Below are positions 23,053-31,505 of a DNA stretch of 64,000 nt, one piece after another. The notes under the pieces were generated by a model. That model made no database searches. It had not been told where the DNA came from and saw only the letters and a list, made by a program, of their open reading frames with translations. Each line of letters starts with the position of its first letter. Position 1 is the stretch's first letter. The position numbers were made by a program, and so were the translations under genes. The stretch is from Betaproteobacteria bacterium (GTDB lineage: Bacteria > Pseudomonadota > Gammaproteobacteria > Burkholderiales > Thiobacillaceae), in the NCBI GenBank assembly GCA_016234655.1, contig JACRAU010000019.1:45928-109927 (forward strand), in the 5' to 3' direction.

Positions 23053-25377
23053 ATGAACCAAGTCTTCACCAAAAAGAAGCTTGCTGCTGCTCTGACGTTG
23101 GCATTCGCCACGGGGGGTGCTGCTGTGCTGACCGTTGCGCCGGTCCCCGGTCTGGTTGCCGCTGCACAAGCTAACCAATTCGCCGATACCACTCTGGCGG
23201 TGGGTACCACCGCCGGCGTGAGCGTGCCCAAGGGCGCGTCGGTTGCCCTGACCGGCCAGACGATCGCCATTACCGAGAACGTTACTGGCGCGTTGAGCAC
23301 GGGCCAGATCGTTTTGACCCCTTCTGCGGGTAAATTCGTCTCCGCCAGCGGCGCTTCCACCAACAGCCTTGTACTGCAGGGCATTACGGTTGATAGCAGC
23401 GGCAACCTGATTGTGCCGATCTCCACGATTAGCTCTGGCGGCGCTTCGACCATCTCCCTCTCCAGCATCGTGATGGACACCTCTTCTTTGAGCGTGGGTA
23501 CTGCCATCACCGTGACGGTGTCGACCTCCTCGACCGTGACCGGTTTGACCAAGGGCGTGTCCGCCACTATCGCCAACGTGACCGCAGTCGGCGCCACGGT
23601 GAAGGCCACCGCGACCACCACCCCGACCTACGGCAAGCTGGGCGCGACCACCATCGTCAACACCATCGAAGTGGCGGAGACGATCCTGGGCTCCATCAAG
23701 GACTCCAGCAGCGCGACCGACGAGATCACCGTCACCCTGCCGAGCGGTTTCAACTTCGTGTCCGGCGGCGCGACCGGCGGTACGGATACCATTGGTACCG
23801 GTGGTGGTGCAGGTACCAACGACGGTGCGATCACTAACAACGTCATCAAGTACGATGTGACCGGTACCGGTACCACGGCCAGCGCTGGTAAGGTGGTTCT
23901 GGCCAATACCAACTGGGTCGTCTACATTCCCTCCAGCGCGGCTGACGGCAACGTCGACGCCACCGTGGCGGTCAAGTTGTCCGACGGCACCGTCCACACC
24001 AGCACCGTGACCCTGTTCAAGGTAGCCTCTGCCGGCACCACCAACTCGGCCTACACCACTGCCACGACCACTGCTCCGACCACCTTCCCGACCTTCTACG
24101 CCGGTCGTGCGACTCAGAACTCCGGTCTGGATGTTGCCGTGCGCGAGAACGTCGGCTCGACCCTGCTGCCGGGCGGTACCGTGTCGTTGACCTTCCCGAC
24201 CGGCGTGACCGCTGGTAAGGACTACACGGCTACCGAAGTGACGGTTGATGCGACGGGTATTCCCAACGCCGTGGCTTCCGTGACCGACAGCGCCGGTACC
24301 GCTAGCGAAGATGGCAAGGGCAGCATCATGGCCACCCTGAACGCCACTGACGCCAACACCACGGCTGGTAAGGTGACCTTCAAGCTGGATGACATCGACC
24401 TGGCCGACACCGCCGCCACTGGCGACCTGAATGTCACCGTCGGCGGCAGCGCCGGCGCGACCGCGGGCACCGTCAAGATCGGTAGCGTGATTGCCGCCAC
24501 GACGACCACGCCTGGCGCGGGTTCGACCGTCACTGCCGGTTCCACCCTGACCTTGCCTGAAATCGTCATGGTCGAAAACAAGGCGGGTGCCTTGGTTGGT
24601 GGCGCTGCCTTGGTGGGTCTGTATATCGCCAACGCCAATGGCGCTGCGATCACGACCACCGGTGCCACCGTGAAGGCCTACAAGGCCGATGGTACTGACA
24701 TCTCCAGCACCATCTTCGGTAGCGCCAACGGCGCCACGCTGACCGCCAGCGTGATGAACGGCTTGGTTACCTTCCCGGTGACGACCGCTTCCAGCACCTC
24801 TACCGGTGCGGTCACCATCAAGATCAACGGCCTGAAGGCCACCCTGCTGAGCACCGCCACAGCGGGTGACGTGACGGCCGTGATCGGTGGTGCCAGTGCT
24901 ACCAACGACACCACCCCGACCTCGGATGAGGGTGCCAAGGCGTTCAAGCAGACCATCACCATCGGCAAGATCGTGGCTGCTGCTGTGCCGTCGATCCCTG
25001 CCGCGACCGTGACCGGCGCCGTGACCTCGCAGACCATCACTGGCTCTGCCGTGGCCGCCGGTAACGACCAGGGCAAGCTGGGCACGCTGTATATCGCGGC
25101 GGTCCTGCCGGCCTCGCAGGGTAGTGGCGTGTTCCTGAAGAACAGCTCGGGTAATTGGGTTGCCTACAACCCGGCCAGCCCGGCCTACTATGCCTCTCCG
25201 GTCACCCTGGGCACCCATGCTCTGAGTGTCGTGAGCGCCCTGGACCTGTCGGGTATTGTCGGCACCAAGATCTACGGCGGCTACGGTGTTGGTGTGACCG
25301 ACTTCGGTGTCACCGGCCCGTGGAACGCGATGATCAGCAACGGTACCTACAACCTGATCCATACCGTCGCGCAGTAA
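23053..25377 (+). CDS. S-layer-like secreted beta-rich protein, 774 aa
   Basis: A large exported protein with a signal peptide (LAAALTLAFATGGAAVLTVA, cleavage probably after AAAQA near residue 40). The mature chain is dominated by Thr, Gly, Ala, Val and Ser, has no cysteine, and repeats short beta-strand-like segments (TVTVSTSSTVTGL; VSLTFPTGVTAG; TVKIGSVIAATTTT). Only the C-terminal ~80 residues are rich in aromatics (KNSSGNWVAYNPASPAYYAS; IYGGYGVGVTDFG), suggesting a distinct anchoring or assembly domain. AAGGAG at the start, codons strongly biased to C or GGT, and a double-hairpin terminator point to high expression. These are S-layer or surface-array traits, but no family is recognised. 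Abundant Ser/Thr offers O-glycosylation sites, matching the next genes. Confidence 0.72.
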   Translation: MNQVFTKKKLAAALTLAFATGGAAVLTVAPVPGLVAAAQANQFADTTLAVGTTAGVSVPKGASVALTGQTIAITENVTGALSTGQIVLTPSAGKFVSASGASTNSLVLQGITVDSSGNLIVPISTISSGGASTISLSSIVMDTSSLSVGTAITVTVSTSSTVTGLTKGVSATIANVTAVGATVKATATTTPTYGKLGATTIVNTIEVAETILGSIKDSSSATDEITVTLPSGFNFVSGGATGGTDTIGTGGGAGTNDGAITNNVIKYDVTGTGTTASAGKVVLANTNWVVYIPSSAADGNVDATVAVKLSDGTVHTSTVTLFKVASAGTTNSAYTTATTTAPTTFPTFYAGRATQNSGLDVAVRENVGSTLLPGGTVSLTFPTGVTAGKDYTATEVTVDATGIPNAVASVTDSAGTASEDGKGSIMATLNATDANTTAGKVTFKLDDIDLADTAATGDLNVTVGGSAGATAGTVKIGSVIAATTTTPGAGSTVTAGSTLTLPEIVMVENKAGALVGGAALVGLYIANANGAAITTTGATVKAYKADGTDISSTIFGSANGATLTASVMNGLVTFPVTTASSTSTGAVTIKINGLKATLLSTATAGDVTAVIGGASATNDTTPTSDEGAKAFKQTITIGKIVAAAVPSIPAATVTGAVTSQTITGSAVAAGNDQGKLGTLYIAAVLPASQGSGVFLKNSSGNWVAYNPASPAYYASPVTLGTHALSVVSALDLSGIVGTKIYGGYGVGVTDFGVTGPWNAMISNGTYNLIHTVAQ

Positions 25378-25387
25378 TAGCCAAAGC

Positions 25388-25447
25388 GTCCGGCGGAAGC
25401 CGGACCAGTGGCATAAAACCCCTCCAGGAATGGAGGGGTTTTTTTTT
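25388..25447 (+). terminator. Double-hairpin terminator after the S-layer-like gene
   Basis: First hairpin GTCCGGC-GGAA-GCCGGAC (~25388-25405). Second AACCCCTCCA-GGAA-TGGAGGGGTT (25417-25440) followed by a T-run to 25447: a textbook intrinsic terminator. Confidence 0.93.
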
Positions 25448-25518
25448 GAGGTGGGCAGGTAGGAAGAAACGATACAATCCCATCGGTTGAAAAACGGCCA
25501 GCTAAATAAGGGGTGACT

Positions 25519-27666
25519 ATGGGGAATAGGAAGGCATTCTGGCTGATGGCGCTGCTATGCGCCTTGGCGGCAATCACACTGCATTCGATGACCTGGCAGA
25601 GCCCGCCGCTGTTCGACGATAAGCTGCAACTCACCAAGACCTATATTTTCACGGAATACCTGGTTCCATTTAGCCAGGCCACGCTCTGGCAGCGTTGGTT
25701 GTCATACGGCAGCTTTGCCTGGTCGCATGCGTTATTCGGCGCGAATTGGCCGCTTCTCAGGCTGGAAAACGTCATGCTGCACGCGCTGGTGACGGTGTCG
25801 CTGCTGGCATTCTTCCGTAGGCTGCTTGAAAGGCAGGGCCAGAGCGCTCGACCGGCCTTGCTGTTGGCCGGGGGCGGCGCACTGATGTTCGCTTTGAGCC
25901 CGGGGACGGTGTACGCCGTAAGTTATCTGATACAGCGCAGCATTGTGATGGCGGCGCTGTTCTCGATTCTGGCACTGATGTCCGTACTGACCGCAGTGGA
26001 GACCGGAAGACGTCGTTGGTGGCTCGTGGCCGCGATCCTGTATGTGCTCGCGGTGTCATCGAAAGAGCATGCTGTAATGTTGCCTTTGGTGGCGGCCGCG
26101 TTGGCGTACATGACGACTCGGAGCCAAGCGGGGTCAAGCGGGCAGAAATATCATTGGTATATCGCCATCCCGTTTCTGCTGGTCGCGTCGGTAATTGCGG
26201 CTAAATATCATGCCTGGATCGCGACCCCATTCGATGAGACATCGCAAACGTTGATCAAGGAACTGGCGCAGAACCATCCCGCCGTGGCCGAGCATGCCTA
26301 TCTGCTCAGCGTGATGAACGAGACCACCCTGTTCTTCAAGTATCTGCTGATATGGCTATTGCCGATTCCAGGCTGGTTGTCGATTGACATGAGGCAGCCA
26401 TTCCCGCTCGAGCTGACGGCCTGGCCGCAGGCGATAGGCCCGGTGCTCTACCTGCTGTACGGTGTGGGCGCGCTCTATCTGCTGAGAAAGCGGCAGGAAA
26501 CCGCTCTGCTGGGCTTCGGTCTGCTAGTGCCTTGGCTGTTGTTCCCGACCGAACTGGCGACGGTCTGGATTCAAGACCCATTCGTGGTCTATCGCAGCTA
26601 TCTATGGATGATCGGGCTGCCGGCGATATTGCCGTGGCTATATAGACGTCTGGGCACCGCGCCGACGGCGGCCCTATTGGCCGCGATGCTGCTGGGTTCG
26701 GCTTGGGCCAGCATGGAAAAGCTATCGACCTTCAAGAGCGAATTTACCTTGTGGGACGATGCGGTTCGTTACAACGAAACGGCCGCCGACCCGCGCGCCC
26801 TGGGCCGGGAGCGCGCCTATAACGAGCGTGCGGGCCAGTATGCCCAGATGGACAAGGCGGCGGAGGCCCTGGCCGATTATGGCAAGGCGCTGGCGATCAA
26901 CCCGAAGGACCCGTCGCTGTACGCTAACCGAGCGGCATTGCAGATATTGCTGAACAACTACGGCGCGGCGGAAGCGGATTTGGCGAAGGCGCTGCAGCTC
27001 GACCCCCTGCATCCGCACGCCAGGTACAACCGGGCGGCCATGTATGCGCGCCAGGGCCAGGAGGAGCAGGCCTTGAGGGAACTGGATGCCATCCTGTCCG
27101 AACCGCGCATGGTCACGGCGGATGCCTACAACACCCGGGCCACCCTGTTGCTCAAGCGCCAACGATTCGACCAGGCGGCGCAGGATTTGACCGAGGCGAT
27201 ACGGCTGCAACCTGACAACGCGCCGCTCTATACCGCGCGGGGCGGCGCCAGGCTGGCGACGGGTGACGCGCAGGGGGCGCTGGCGGACTACGGCCAGGCT
27301 CTGGCCCTCAACCCATCGTTGATCGTGACGCGGACCAATCGGGCCCTGCTGCAGTTGCAGATGGGCAAGCACCAGGCGGCCCTGGCGGATGCGGATGCGG
27401 CCGTGGCGCTGGATGCGCTACAAGCGCGGCCGCATCTGGTCCGGGCTCAGATATATGTCACCATGGGCCGTATCGACGACGCGCTGGCCGAATACGACCG
27501 GATGCTGGAAAGGAACCCGAACGAAGCCGTAGCGCGCTTGAATCGCGGCGAGGTCGCAATGGCCGTGGGCAGGCTGCAGGCGGCACGGAGCGATTTGGAA
27601 GCGGCCTGCAAGCTGGGGCTGGCGCAGGGCTGCGCCAAGCTTGCCTCGCTGCCGAAGAAGCCTTGA
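25519..27666 (+). CDS. TMTC-like membrane glycosyltransferase with TPRs
   Basis: 715 residues, ATG at 25519 after AAGGGG. Residues ~1-400 hold about ten hydrophobic helices, with PPLFDDKLQL in the first periplasmic loop: an acidic pair where GT-C enzymes place their catalytic aspartate. Residues ~415-710 are tandem tetratricopeptide repeats (RAYNERAGQYAQMDKAAEALADYGKALAINPKD as the first clear unit, seen as AEALADYGKALAINP; then AEADLAKALQLDP; ARSDLEAACKLG). The same order occurs in eukaryotic TMTC O-mannosyltransferases and some bacterial homologues. Placed directly after a Ser/Thr-rich surface protein and followed by a polyprenyl-phosphate-sugar-synthase-like GT2, it may transfer a lipid-linked hexose to that protein. 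The activity is inference. Confidence 0.78.
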   Translation: MGNRKAFWLMALLCALAAITLHSMTWQSPPLFDDKLQLTKTYIFTEYLVPFSQATLWQRWLSYGSFAWSHALFGANWPLLRLENVMLHALVTVSLLAFFRRLLERQGQSARPALLLAGGGALMFALSPGTVYAVSYLIQRSIVMAALFSILALMSVLTAVETGRRRWWLVAAILYVLAVSSKEHAVMLPLVAAALAYMTTRSQAGSSGQKYHWYIAIPFLLVASVIAAKYHAWIATPFDETSQTLIKELAQNHPAVAEHAYLLSVMNETTLFFKYLLIWLLPIPGWLSIDMRQPFPLELTAWPQAIGPVLYLLYGVGALYLLRKRQETALLGFGLLVPWLLFPTELATVWIQDPFVVYRSYLWMIGLPAILPWLYRRLGTAPTAALLAAMLLGSAWASMEKLSTFKSEFTLWDDAVRYNETAADPRALGRERAYNERAGQYAQMDKAAEALADYGKALAINPKDPSLYANRAALQILLNNYGAAEADLAKALQLDPLHPHARYNRAAMYARQGQEEQALRELDAILSEPRMVTADAYNTRATLLLKRQRFDQAAQDLTEAIRLQPDNAPLYTARGGARLATGDAQGALADYGQALALNPSLIVTRTNRALLQLQMGKHQAALADADAAVALDALQARPHLVRAQIYVTMGRIDDALAEYDRMLERNPNEAVARLNRGEVAMAVGRLQAARSDLEAACKLGLAQGCAKLASLPKKP

Positions 27667-28817
27667 AGGTACTGCATCTAGGCAAGTACTACCCGCCCTA
27701 TCGGGGCGGCATGGAAAGCTTTCTGGCCGACTTGATGGCCGGCCTGGAGGGCCAGGGTATCGCCAATGCCGCCCTGGTGCATGGCGACGGGCAGCAGGCC
27801 GGCGGGCAATGGGAAGGCGCAGGGCCGAAGATACTGCGAGCGCCTAGCCATGGCCGCTTGCTCTATGCGCCACTAAGCCCGCGCTTTCCAGGCTATCTGG
27901 ATCGGGCCATACGCGAGTTCGCGCCCGATATTCTGCATATCCACATGCCGAATCCGTCGGCATTTTGGGCGCTCGGCAGCCGTGTTGCACGGCGCCTGCC
28001 CTGGGTGGTGCACTGGCACGCCGACGTGCTGACGCCAGAGAGCTCGATGCCGATAAGGCTGGCCTACCGTCCTTACAGCGTGTTCGAGTCGGCCATGCTG
28101 CGCCGGGCGGCCGCCGTGATCGCCAGTTCACCGGATTATCTAAACGCCTCGGCGCCGCTGGCGCCGTACCTAGATAAGTGCGTAGTCATCCCATTGGGGT
28201 TGGCGGATAGCCGCTTGCCGCAGCCAAGGCCGGAACAGGCGGCGGGTGCGGCGGCGCACTGGCCGGCAGGCTGTACGCTTAAAATCTTGATGATCGGGCG
28301 TTTCACCTATTACAAGGGCCACCGTGTCTTGATCGACGCACTGAGCCGGGTGCCCGCTGCCGCCGCCGTGCTGGTAGGAGGCGGTGAAACGGAAGCAGAT
28401 GTCGCGGCCCAGGCCAGCCGGCTGGGCCTGGCGGACAGGGTGCTATTTGCCGGCAATGTCGCCGAGGCGGAATTGGCCGGGGTGCTGGCTGCCGCCGACG
28501 TGCTTTGCCTGCCGGCCATCGACCGGGCCGAGGCCTTCGGCGTGGTCTTGCTCGAGGCCATGCGCTTTGAAAAGCCCTTGATTGCCAGTAACATACGCGG
28601 CTCCGGTGTGCCATGGGTGCTTGACCAGTGCGATTGCGGCTTGGCCGTGCAGTCGGGCGATGCCGAAGGCTTGGCGGCGGCCATCCGCTGGATGGCCGAC
28701 CACCCCGAACAACGCATGGAAATGGGCCGCTGCGGAACCGCAGCCTACCGAAAAATCTTCAAGATCGAGGCCGTGGCGGACAAGGTGGCCGCGCTATATC
28801 GCCGGGTGCTGGCCTAA
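27663..28817 (+). CDS. GT4 family glycosyltransferase
   Basis: A 384-residue retaining GT-B enzyme. TTG start at 27663 with a TTGA overlap onto the preceding stop and GAAGAAG upstream. The N-terminal acceptor half opens LHLGKYYPPYRGGMESFLADL. The C-terminal donor half contains MIGRFTYYKGHRVLIDAL and the EX7E motif in EAFGVVLLEAM, followed by PLIASNIRGSGVPWVL. That set is typical of GT4 mannosyl- or glucosyltransferases. It is coupled to the TMTC-like gene. Confidence 0.9.
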   Translation: MKVLHLGKYYPPYRGGMESFLADLMAGLEGQGIANAALVHGDGQQAGGQWEGAGPKILRAPSHGRLLYAPLSPRFPGYLDRAIREFAPDILHIHMPNPSAFWALGSRVARRLPWVVHWHADVLTPESSMPIRLAYRPYSVFESAMLRRAAAVIASSPDYLNASAPLAPYLDKCVVIPLGLADSRLPQPRPEQAAGAAAHWPAGCTLKILMIGRFTYYKGHRVLIDALSRVPAAAAVLVGGGETEADVAAQASRLGLADRVLFAGNVAEAELAGVLAAADVLCLPAIDRAEAFGVVLLEAMRFEKPLIASNIRGSGVPWVLDQCDCGLAVQSGDAEGLAAAIRWMADHPEQRMEMGRCGTAAYRKIFKIEAVADKVAALYRRVLA

Positions 28818-28856
28818 AGGAATGCAACTGCCGCGCGCGGCGAACCGTCGACCCAT

Positions 28857-29546
28857 ATGCAAGATACGCTGATAGTCATTCCCGCAAAAAACGAGGCCGC
28901 GACCATATCCGGGGTGATCGCCGAGGTGCGCGCTGCGACATCGTTGCCCCTGTTGCTGGTTGACGATGGCAGCGCCGACGACACCGCGAAGATCGCCCGC
29001 GCTGCCGGTGCCATCGTGCTGACGCCACCCTTGCACCTCGGTGCCTGGGGCGCGATCCAGACCGGTCTGCGCTACGCGCTAGAGCGCGACTACCGGCGCG
29101 TCGTCACACTGGATGCGGACGGCCAGCACGAGGCGAGATGGATCCCCGATTTGCTGGCGGTATTGGATGGCGATGCGGCCGATCTGGCCATAGGCGCCTT
29201 CCCCGAGCGGGGCAGTGCGGCGCGCCAGGTGGCATGGGCGCTGTTCAGGCGGATCACCGGGCTGGGTTTCGAGGACCTGACCTCGGGCTTTCGCGCCTAC
29301 AACGCCAAGGCGATAGCGCTATTGGCCGGCGAAGAGGCCACCTTGCTCGATTATCAGGACGTCGGTGTGCTGCTACTGGCGCGCAGCGCGAAATTGCGAA
29401 TTGTCGAAGTGCCGGTCAAGATGCGTCTGCGCACGACTGGGCCATCGCGGATTTTTTCTTCATGGTGGGTGGTGACCAAATACATGCTGGAGACGGTTTT
29501 GCTCTGCTTTGCCCACTGGAATAGAACAGGCCGCCAACGCACATGA
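28857..29546 (+). CDS. GT2 polyprenyl-phosphate sugar synthase-like (DPM1-type)
   Basis: A 229-residue GT-A enzyme resembling dolichol- or undecaprenyl-phosphate mannose/glucose synthase. Features: LIVIPAKNEAATISGVIAEV, LLVDDGSADDT, HLGAWGAIQTGLRYAL, and TLDADGQHEARWIPDL with the DxD-type DAD motif; LTSGFRAYN follows. It would charge the lipid carrier with a hexose that GT-C enzymes then use. No membrane helices are fused to it, but the adjacent DUF2304 gene (ATGA overlap) probably supplies the membrane partner. Confidence 0.87.
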   Translation: MQDTLIVIPAKNEAATISGVIAEVRAATSLPLLLVDDGSADDTAKIARAAGAIVLTPPLHLGAWGAIQTGLRYALERDYRRVVTLDADGQHEARWIPDLLAVLDGDAADLAIGAFPERGSAARQVAWALFRRITGLGFEDLTSGFRAYNAKAIALLAGEEATLLDYQDVGVLLLARSAKLRIVEVPVKMRLRTTGPSRIFSSWWVVTKYMLETVLLCFAHWNRTGRQRT

Positions 29547-29908
29547 TCCCAGGAACCCCGAACACGGTCGCGCTGGGGATAGGCGCGGCGCTTGGATTGA
29601 CCCTCGCGGTCGCCATCCTCGTATTGATCCGGCGCGATCATCTGTACATCCGCCAGGCGCTGTGGTGGGTCGCGGTCGCCGCAGTGGCGCTGGCGGTGGG
29701 TGTCTTCCCGGCGGGGATGGATTACGTCGGCCGCGCGCTCGGCATCCTTTATCCGCCAATGTTGGCGGCGGTGATCGCAATCGTCGCCATGCTCATCAAA
29801 ATCCTACTGCAGGATGTCGCCATCACCCGCCAGGAACGGCAGATTCGGCGGCTTGCCCAGGAATTGGCCATGCGCGCGGAGTCGCCTTCATCGAAGGATA
29901 TCTCGTGA
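29543..29908 (+). CDS. DUF2304 family small membrane protein
   Basis: A 121-residue protein with three hydrophobic segments (TVALGIGAALGLTLAVAILVLI, ALWWVAVAAVALAVGVFPAG, and MLAAVIAIVAMLIKILL) and a charged, helical tail (RQERQIRRLAQELAMRAES). This matches the DUF2304 family, which commonly sits beside DPM1-like glycosyltransferases and may anchor them or pass on the lipid-linked sugar. It overlaps the GT2 gene by 4 bp. Confidence 0.85.
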   Translation: MIPGTPNTVALGIGAALGLTLAVAILVLIRRDHLYIRQALWWVAVAAVALAVGVFPAGMDYVGRALGILYPPMLAAVIAIVAMLIKILLQDVAITRQERQIRRLAQELAMRAESPSSKDIS

Positions 29909-29944
29909 AAAACCGGCCTGCGTTTGTAGCCGTTGTTCAGCCGT

Positions 29945-30008
29945 TGTTCGGCCCCAGGAGGGGCCTCCTACAGAACCCCTGTGGGAGCGGCCTCCTGGCC
30001 GCGAACAG
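29945..30008. repeat. REP/BIME locus 8 (opposite orientation)
   Basis: An inverted A (GTTCGGCCCCAGGAGGGGCC, then TCCTACAG) is followed by a direct B (GTGGGAGCGGCCTCCTGGCC, then GCGAACAG). Compared with loci 2-7 the BIME is flipped. It lies between DUF2304 and manC. Confidence 0.88.
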
Positions 30009-30050
30009 CCCACGGACCGTCGATGGGTTGAGCCTATTTCTGTCGCATTT

Positions 30051-31499
30051 ATGAGCATACTGATTCCCGTCATCCTCTCCGGCGGCGCCGGTACCCGGCT
30101 CTGGCCGCTGTCGCGTGAGTTGCACCCCAAGCCCTTCATGCGCCTGGCCGACGGCGAGTCGCTCTTGGTCAAGACCTTTCTGCGCGCGGCCGAACTGCCC
30201 GGCGTGACCGAGGTCATGACCGTGACCAATCGCGAGCACTATTTCCACACCCGCGACGAATACCAGCCGGCGCTCGACACCCGGCCCGGTCTCGGTACGA
30301 GCTTTCTGCTTGAGCCGCTCGGCCGCAACACCGCGCCGGCCGTGGCCATGGCCGCCCTGGCGCTATGCGAACGACACGGGGCAGACGCCGTCATGTTGGT
30401 GTTGGCGGCAGACCATCTGATCGGCAGCCAACCCGGCTTCGCGGCGGCGGTCGCCAGCGCGAGCGCGCAAGCGCGGGCCGGCAAGCTGGCCACCTTCGGC
30501 ATCTTGCCGACGGCGCCGGAGACGGGGTTTGGCTATATCGAGATCGATCAAGGCCGCCCCTTGGGCGATGCGGCCTTTATGGCCAAGCGCTTCGTCGAGA
30601 AACCCGATGCCGCGACGGCCGAGCGCTATGTGACCAGCGGCCAGTACTACTGGAATTCCGGCATGTTCTGCTTCCGCGCCGACGCCATCCTGGCGGCGCT
30701 GGCCGAGCATGCGTCCGAGCTGTTGCACCAGGCCGAGGCCTGCTGGGCGGCCAGCCGGGTGGTTCCGCCACGCGACGGCATTGCAGTCGAGATCGATAGC
30801 GCTGCCTTCGGCGCGCTGCCGAATATTTCCATCGACTATGCCGTGATGGAAAAGGCCAACAACGTCGCGGTCGTGCCGGCCGATTTCGGTTGGAGCGACA
30901 TCGGTTCGTGGAATGCGATCAGCGACTTGGTCGAGGCCGATGCCGAGGGCAACCGCGTGGTCGGCGAGGCGATCCTGGTCGACGCCCGCAACACCTTTGT
31001 CCAGTCGGAGAACCGGCTGGTCGCGGCGGTGGGGGTGCACGACCTGCTCATCGTCGATACGCCGGATGCCGTGCTGGTGGCCGACCGCGCCCGTGCCCAA
31101 GACGTGCGCCACATCGTCAGCCACTTGAAGGCGAACGGCGACGAGCGCCATCGGTTGCACCGCACCGTGCATCGGCCCTGGGGCACCTACACCGTGTTGG
31201 AAGAAGGCCCCCGGTTCAAGATCAAGCGCATCGTGGTCAAGCCGGGCGCCGCGTTGTCTTTGCAGATGCACCATCATCGCAGCGAACACTGGGTGGTGGT
31301 CAGCGGCACGGCCAAGGTCACCAACGGCGAGGCGACCCTGTTGGTCGCCACCGACCAATCTACCTATATCCCGGCCGGGCACAGGCACCGGCTGGAGAAC
31401 CCCGGCGTGGTCGACCTGGTCATGATTGAGGTTCAGAGCGGCGACTATCTGGGCGAGGACGACATCGTCCGCCTGGAAGACACCTATGGCCGTGCTTAG
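30051..31499 (+). CDS. manC: Mannose-1-phosphate guanylyltransferase / mannose-6-phosphate isomerase
   Basis: A bifunctional cytoplasmic enzyme making GDP-mannose from mannose 1-phosphate and, through its C-terminal cupin, mannose 1-phosphate precursors from fructose 6-phosphate. It has 482 residues. The N-terminal VILSGGAGTRLWPLSREL is the nucleotidyltransferase signature, with LVLAADHLI and RFVEKPDAATAERYV next. The C-terminal half contains RPWGTYTVLEEGPRFKIK and QMHHHRSEHWVVVSGTAKV (metal-binding cupin). GDP-mannose would feed the TMTC-like and GT4 enzymes upstream. manB is not in the window. Confidence 0.94.
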   Translation: MSILIPVILSGGAGTRLWPLSRELHPKPFMRLADGESLLVKTFLRAAELPGVTEVMTVTNREHYFHTRDEYQPALDTRPGLGTSFLLEPLGRNTAPAVAMAALALCERHGADAVMLVLAADHLIGSQPGFAAAVASASAQARAGKLATFGILPTAPETGFGYIEIDQGRPLGDAAFMAKRFVEKPDAATAERYVTSGQYYWNSGMFCFRADAILAALAEHASELLHQAEACWAASRVVPPRDGIAVEIDSAAFGALPNISIDYAVMEKANNVAVVPADFGWSDIGSWNAISDLVEADAEGNRVVGEAILVDARNTFVQSENRLVAAVGVHDLLIVDTPDAVLVADRARAQDVRHIVSHLKANGDERHRLHRTVHRPWGTYTVLEEGPRFKIKRIVVKPGAALSLQMHHHRSEHWVVVSGTAKVTNGEATLLVATDQSTYIPAGHRHRLENPGVVDLVMIEVQSGDYLGEDDIVRLEDTYGRA

Positions 31500-31505
31500 T
31501 TCGTG

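Noticed and set aside
22954-25362. An 802-codon open frame antisense to the S-layer-like gene
   Set aside because: It is rich in Gly/Arg/His and follows from the biased codon use of the sense gene; there is no start signal, no ribosome binding site and no domain.
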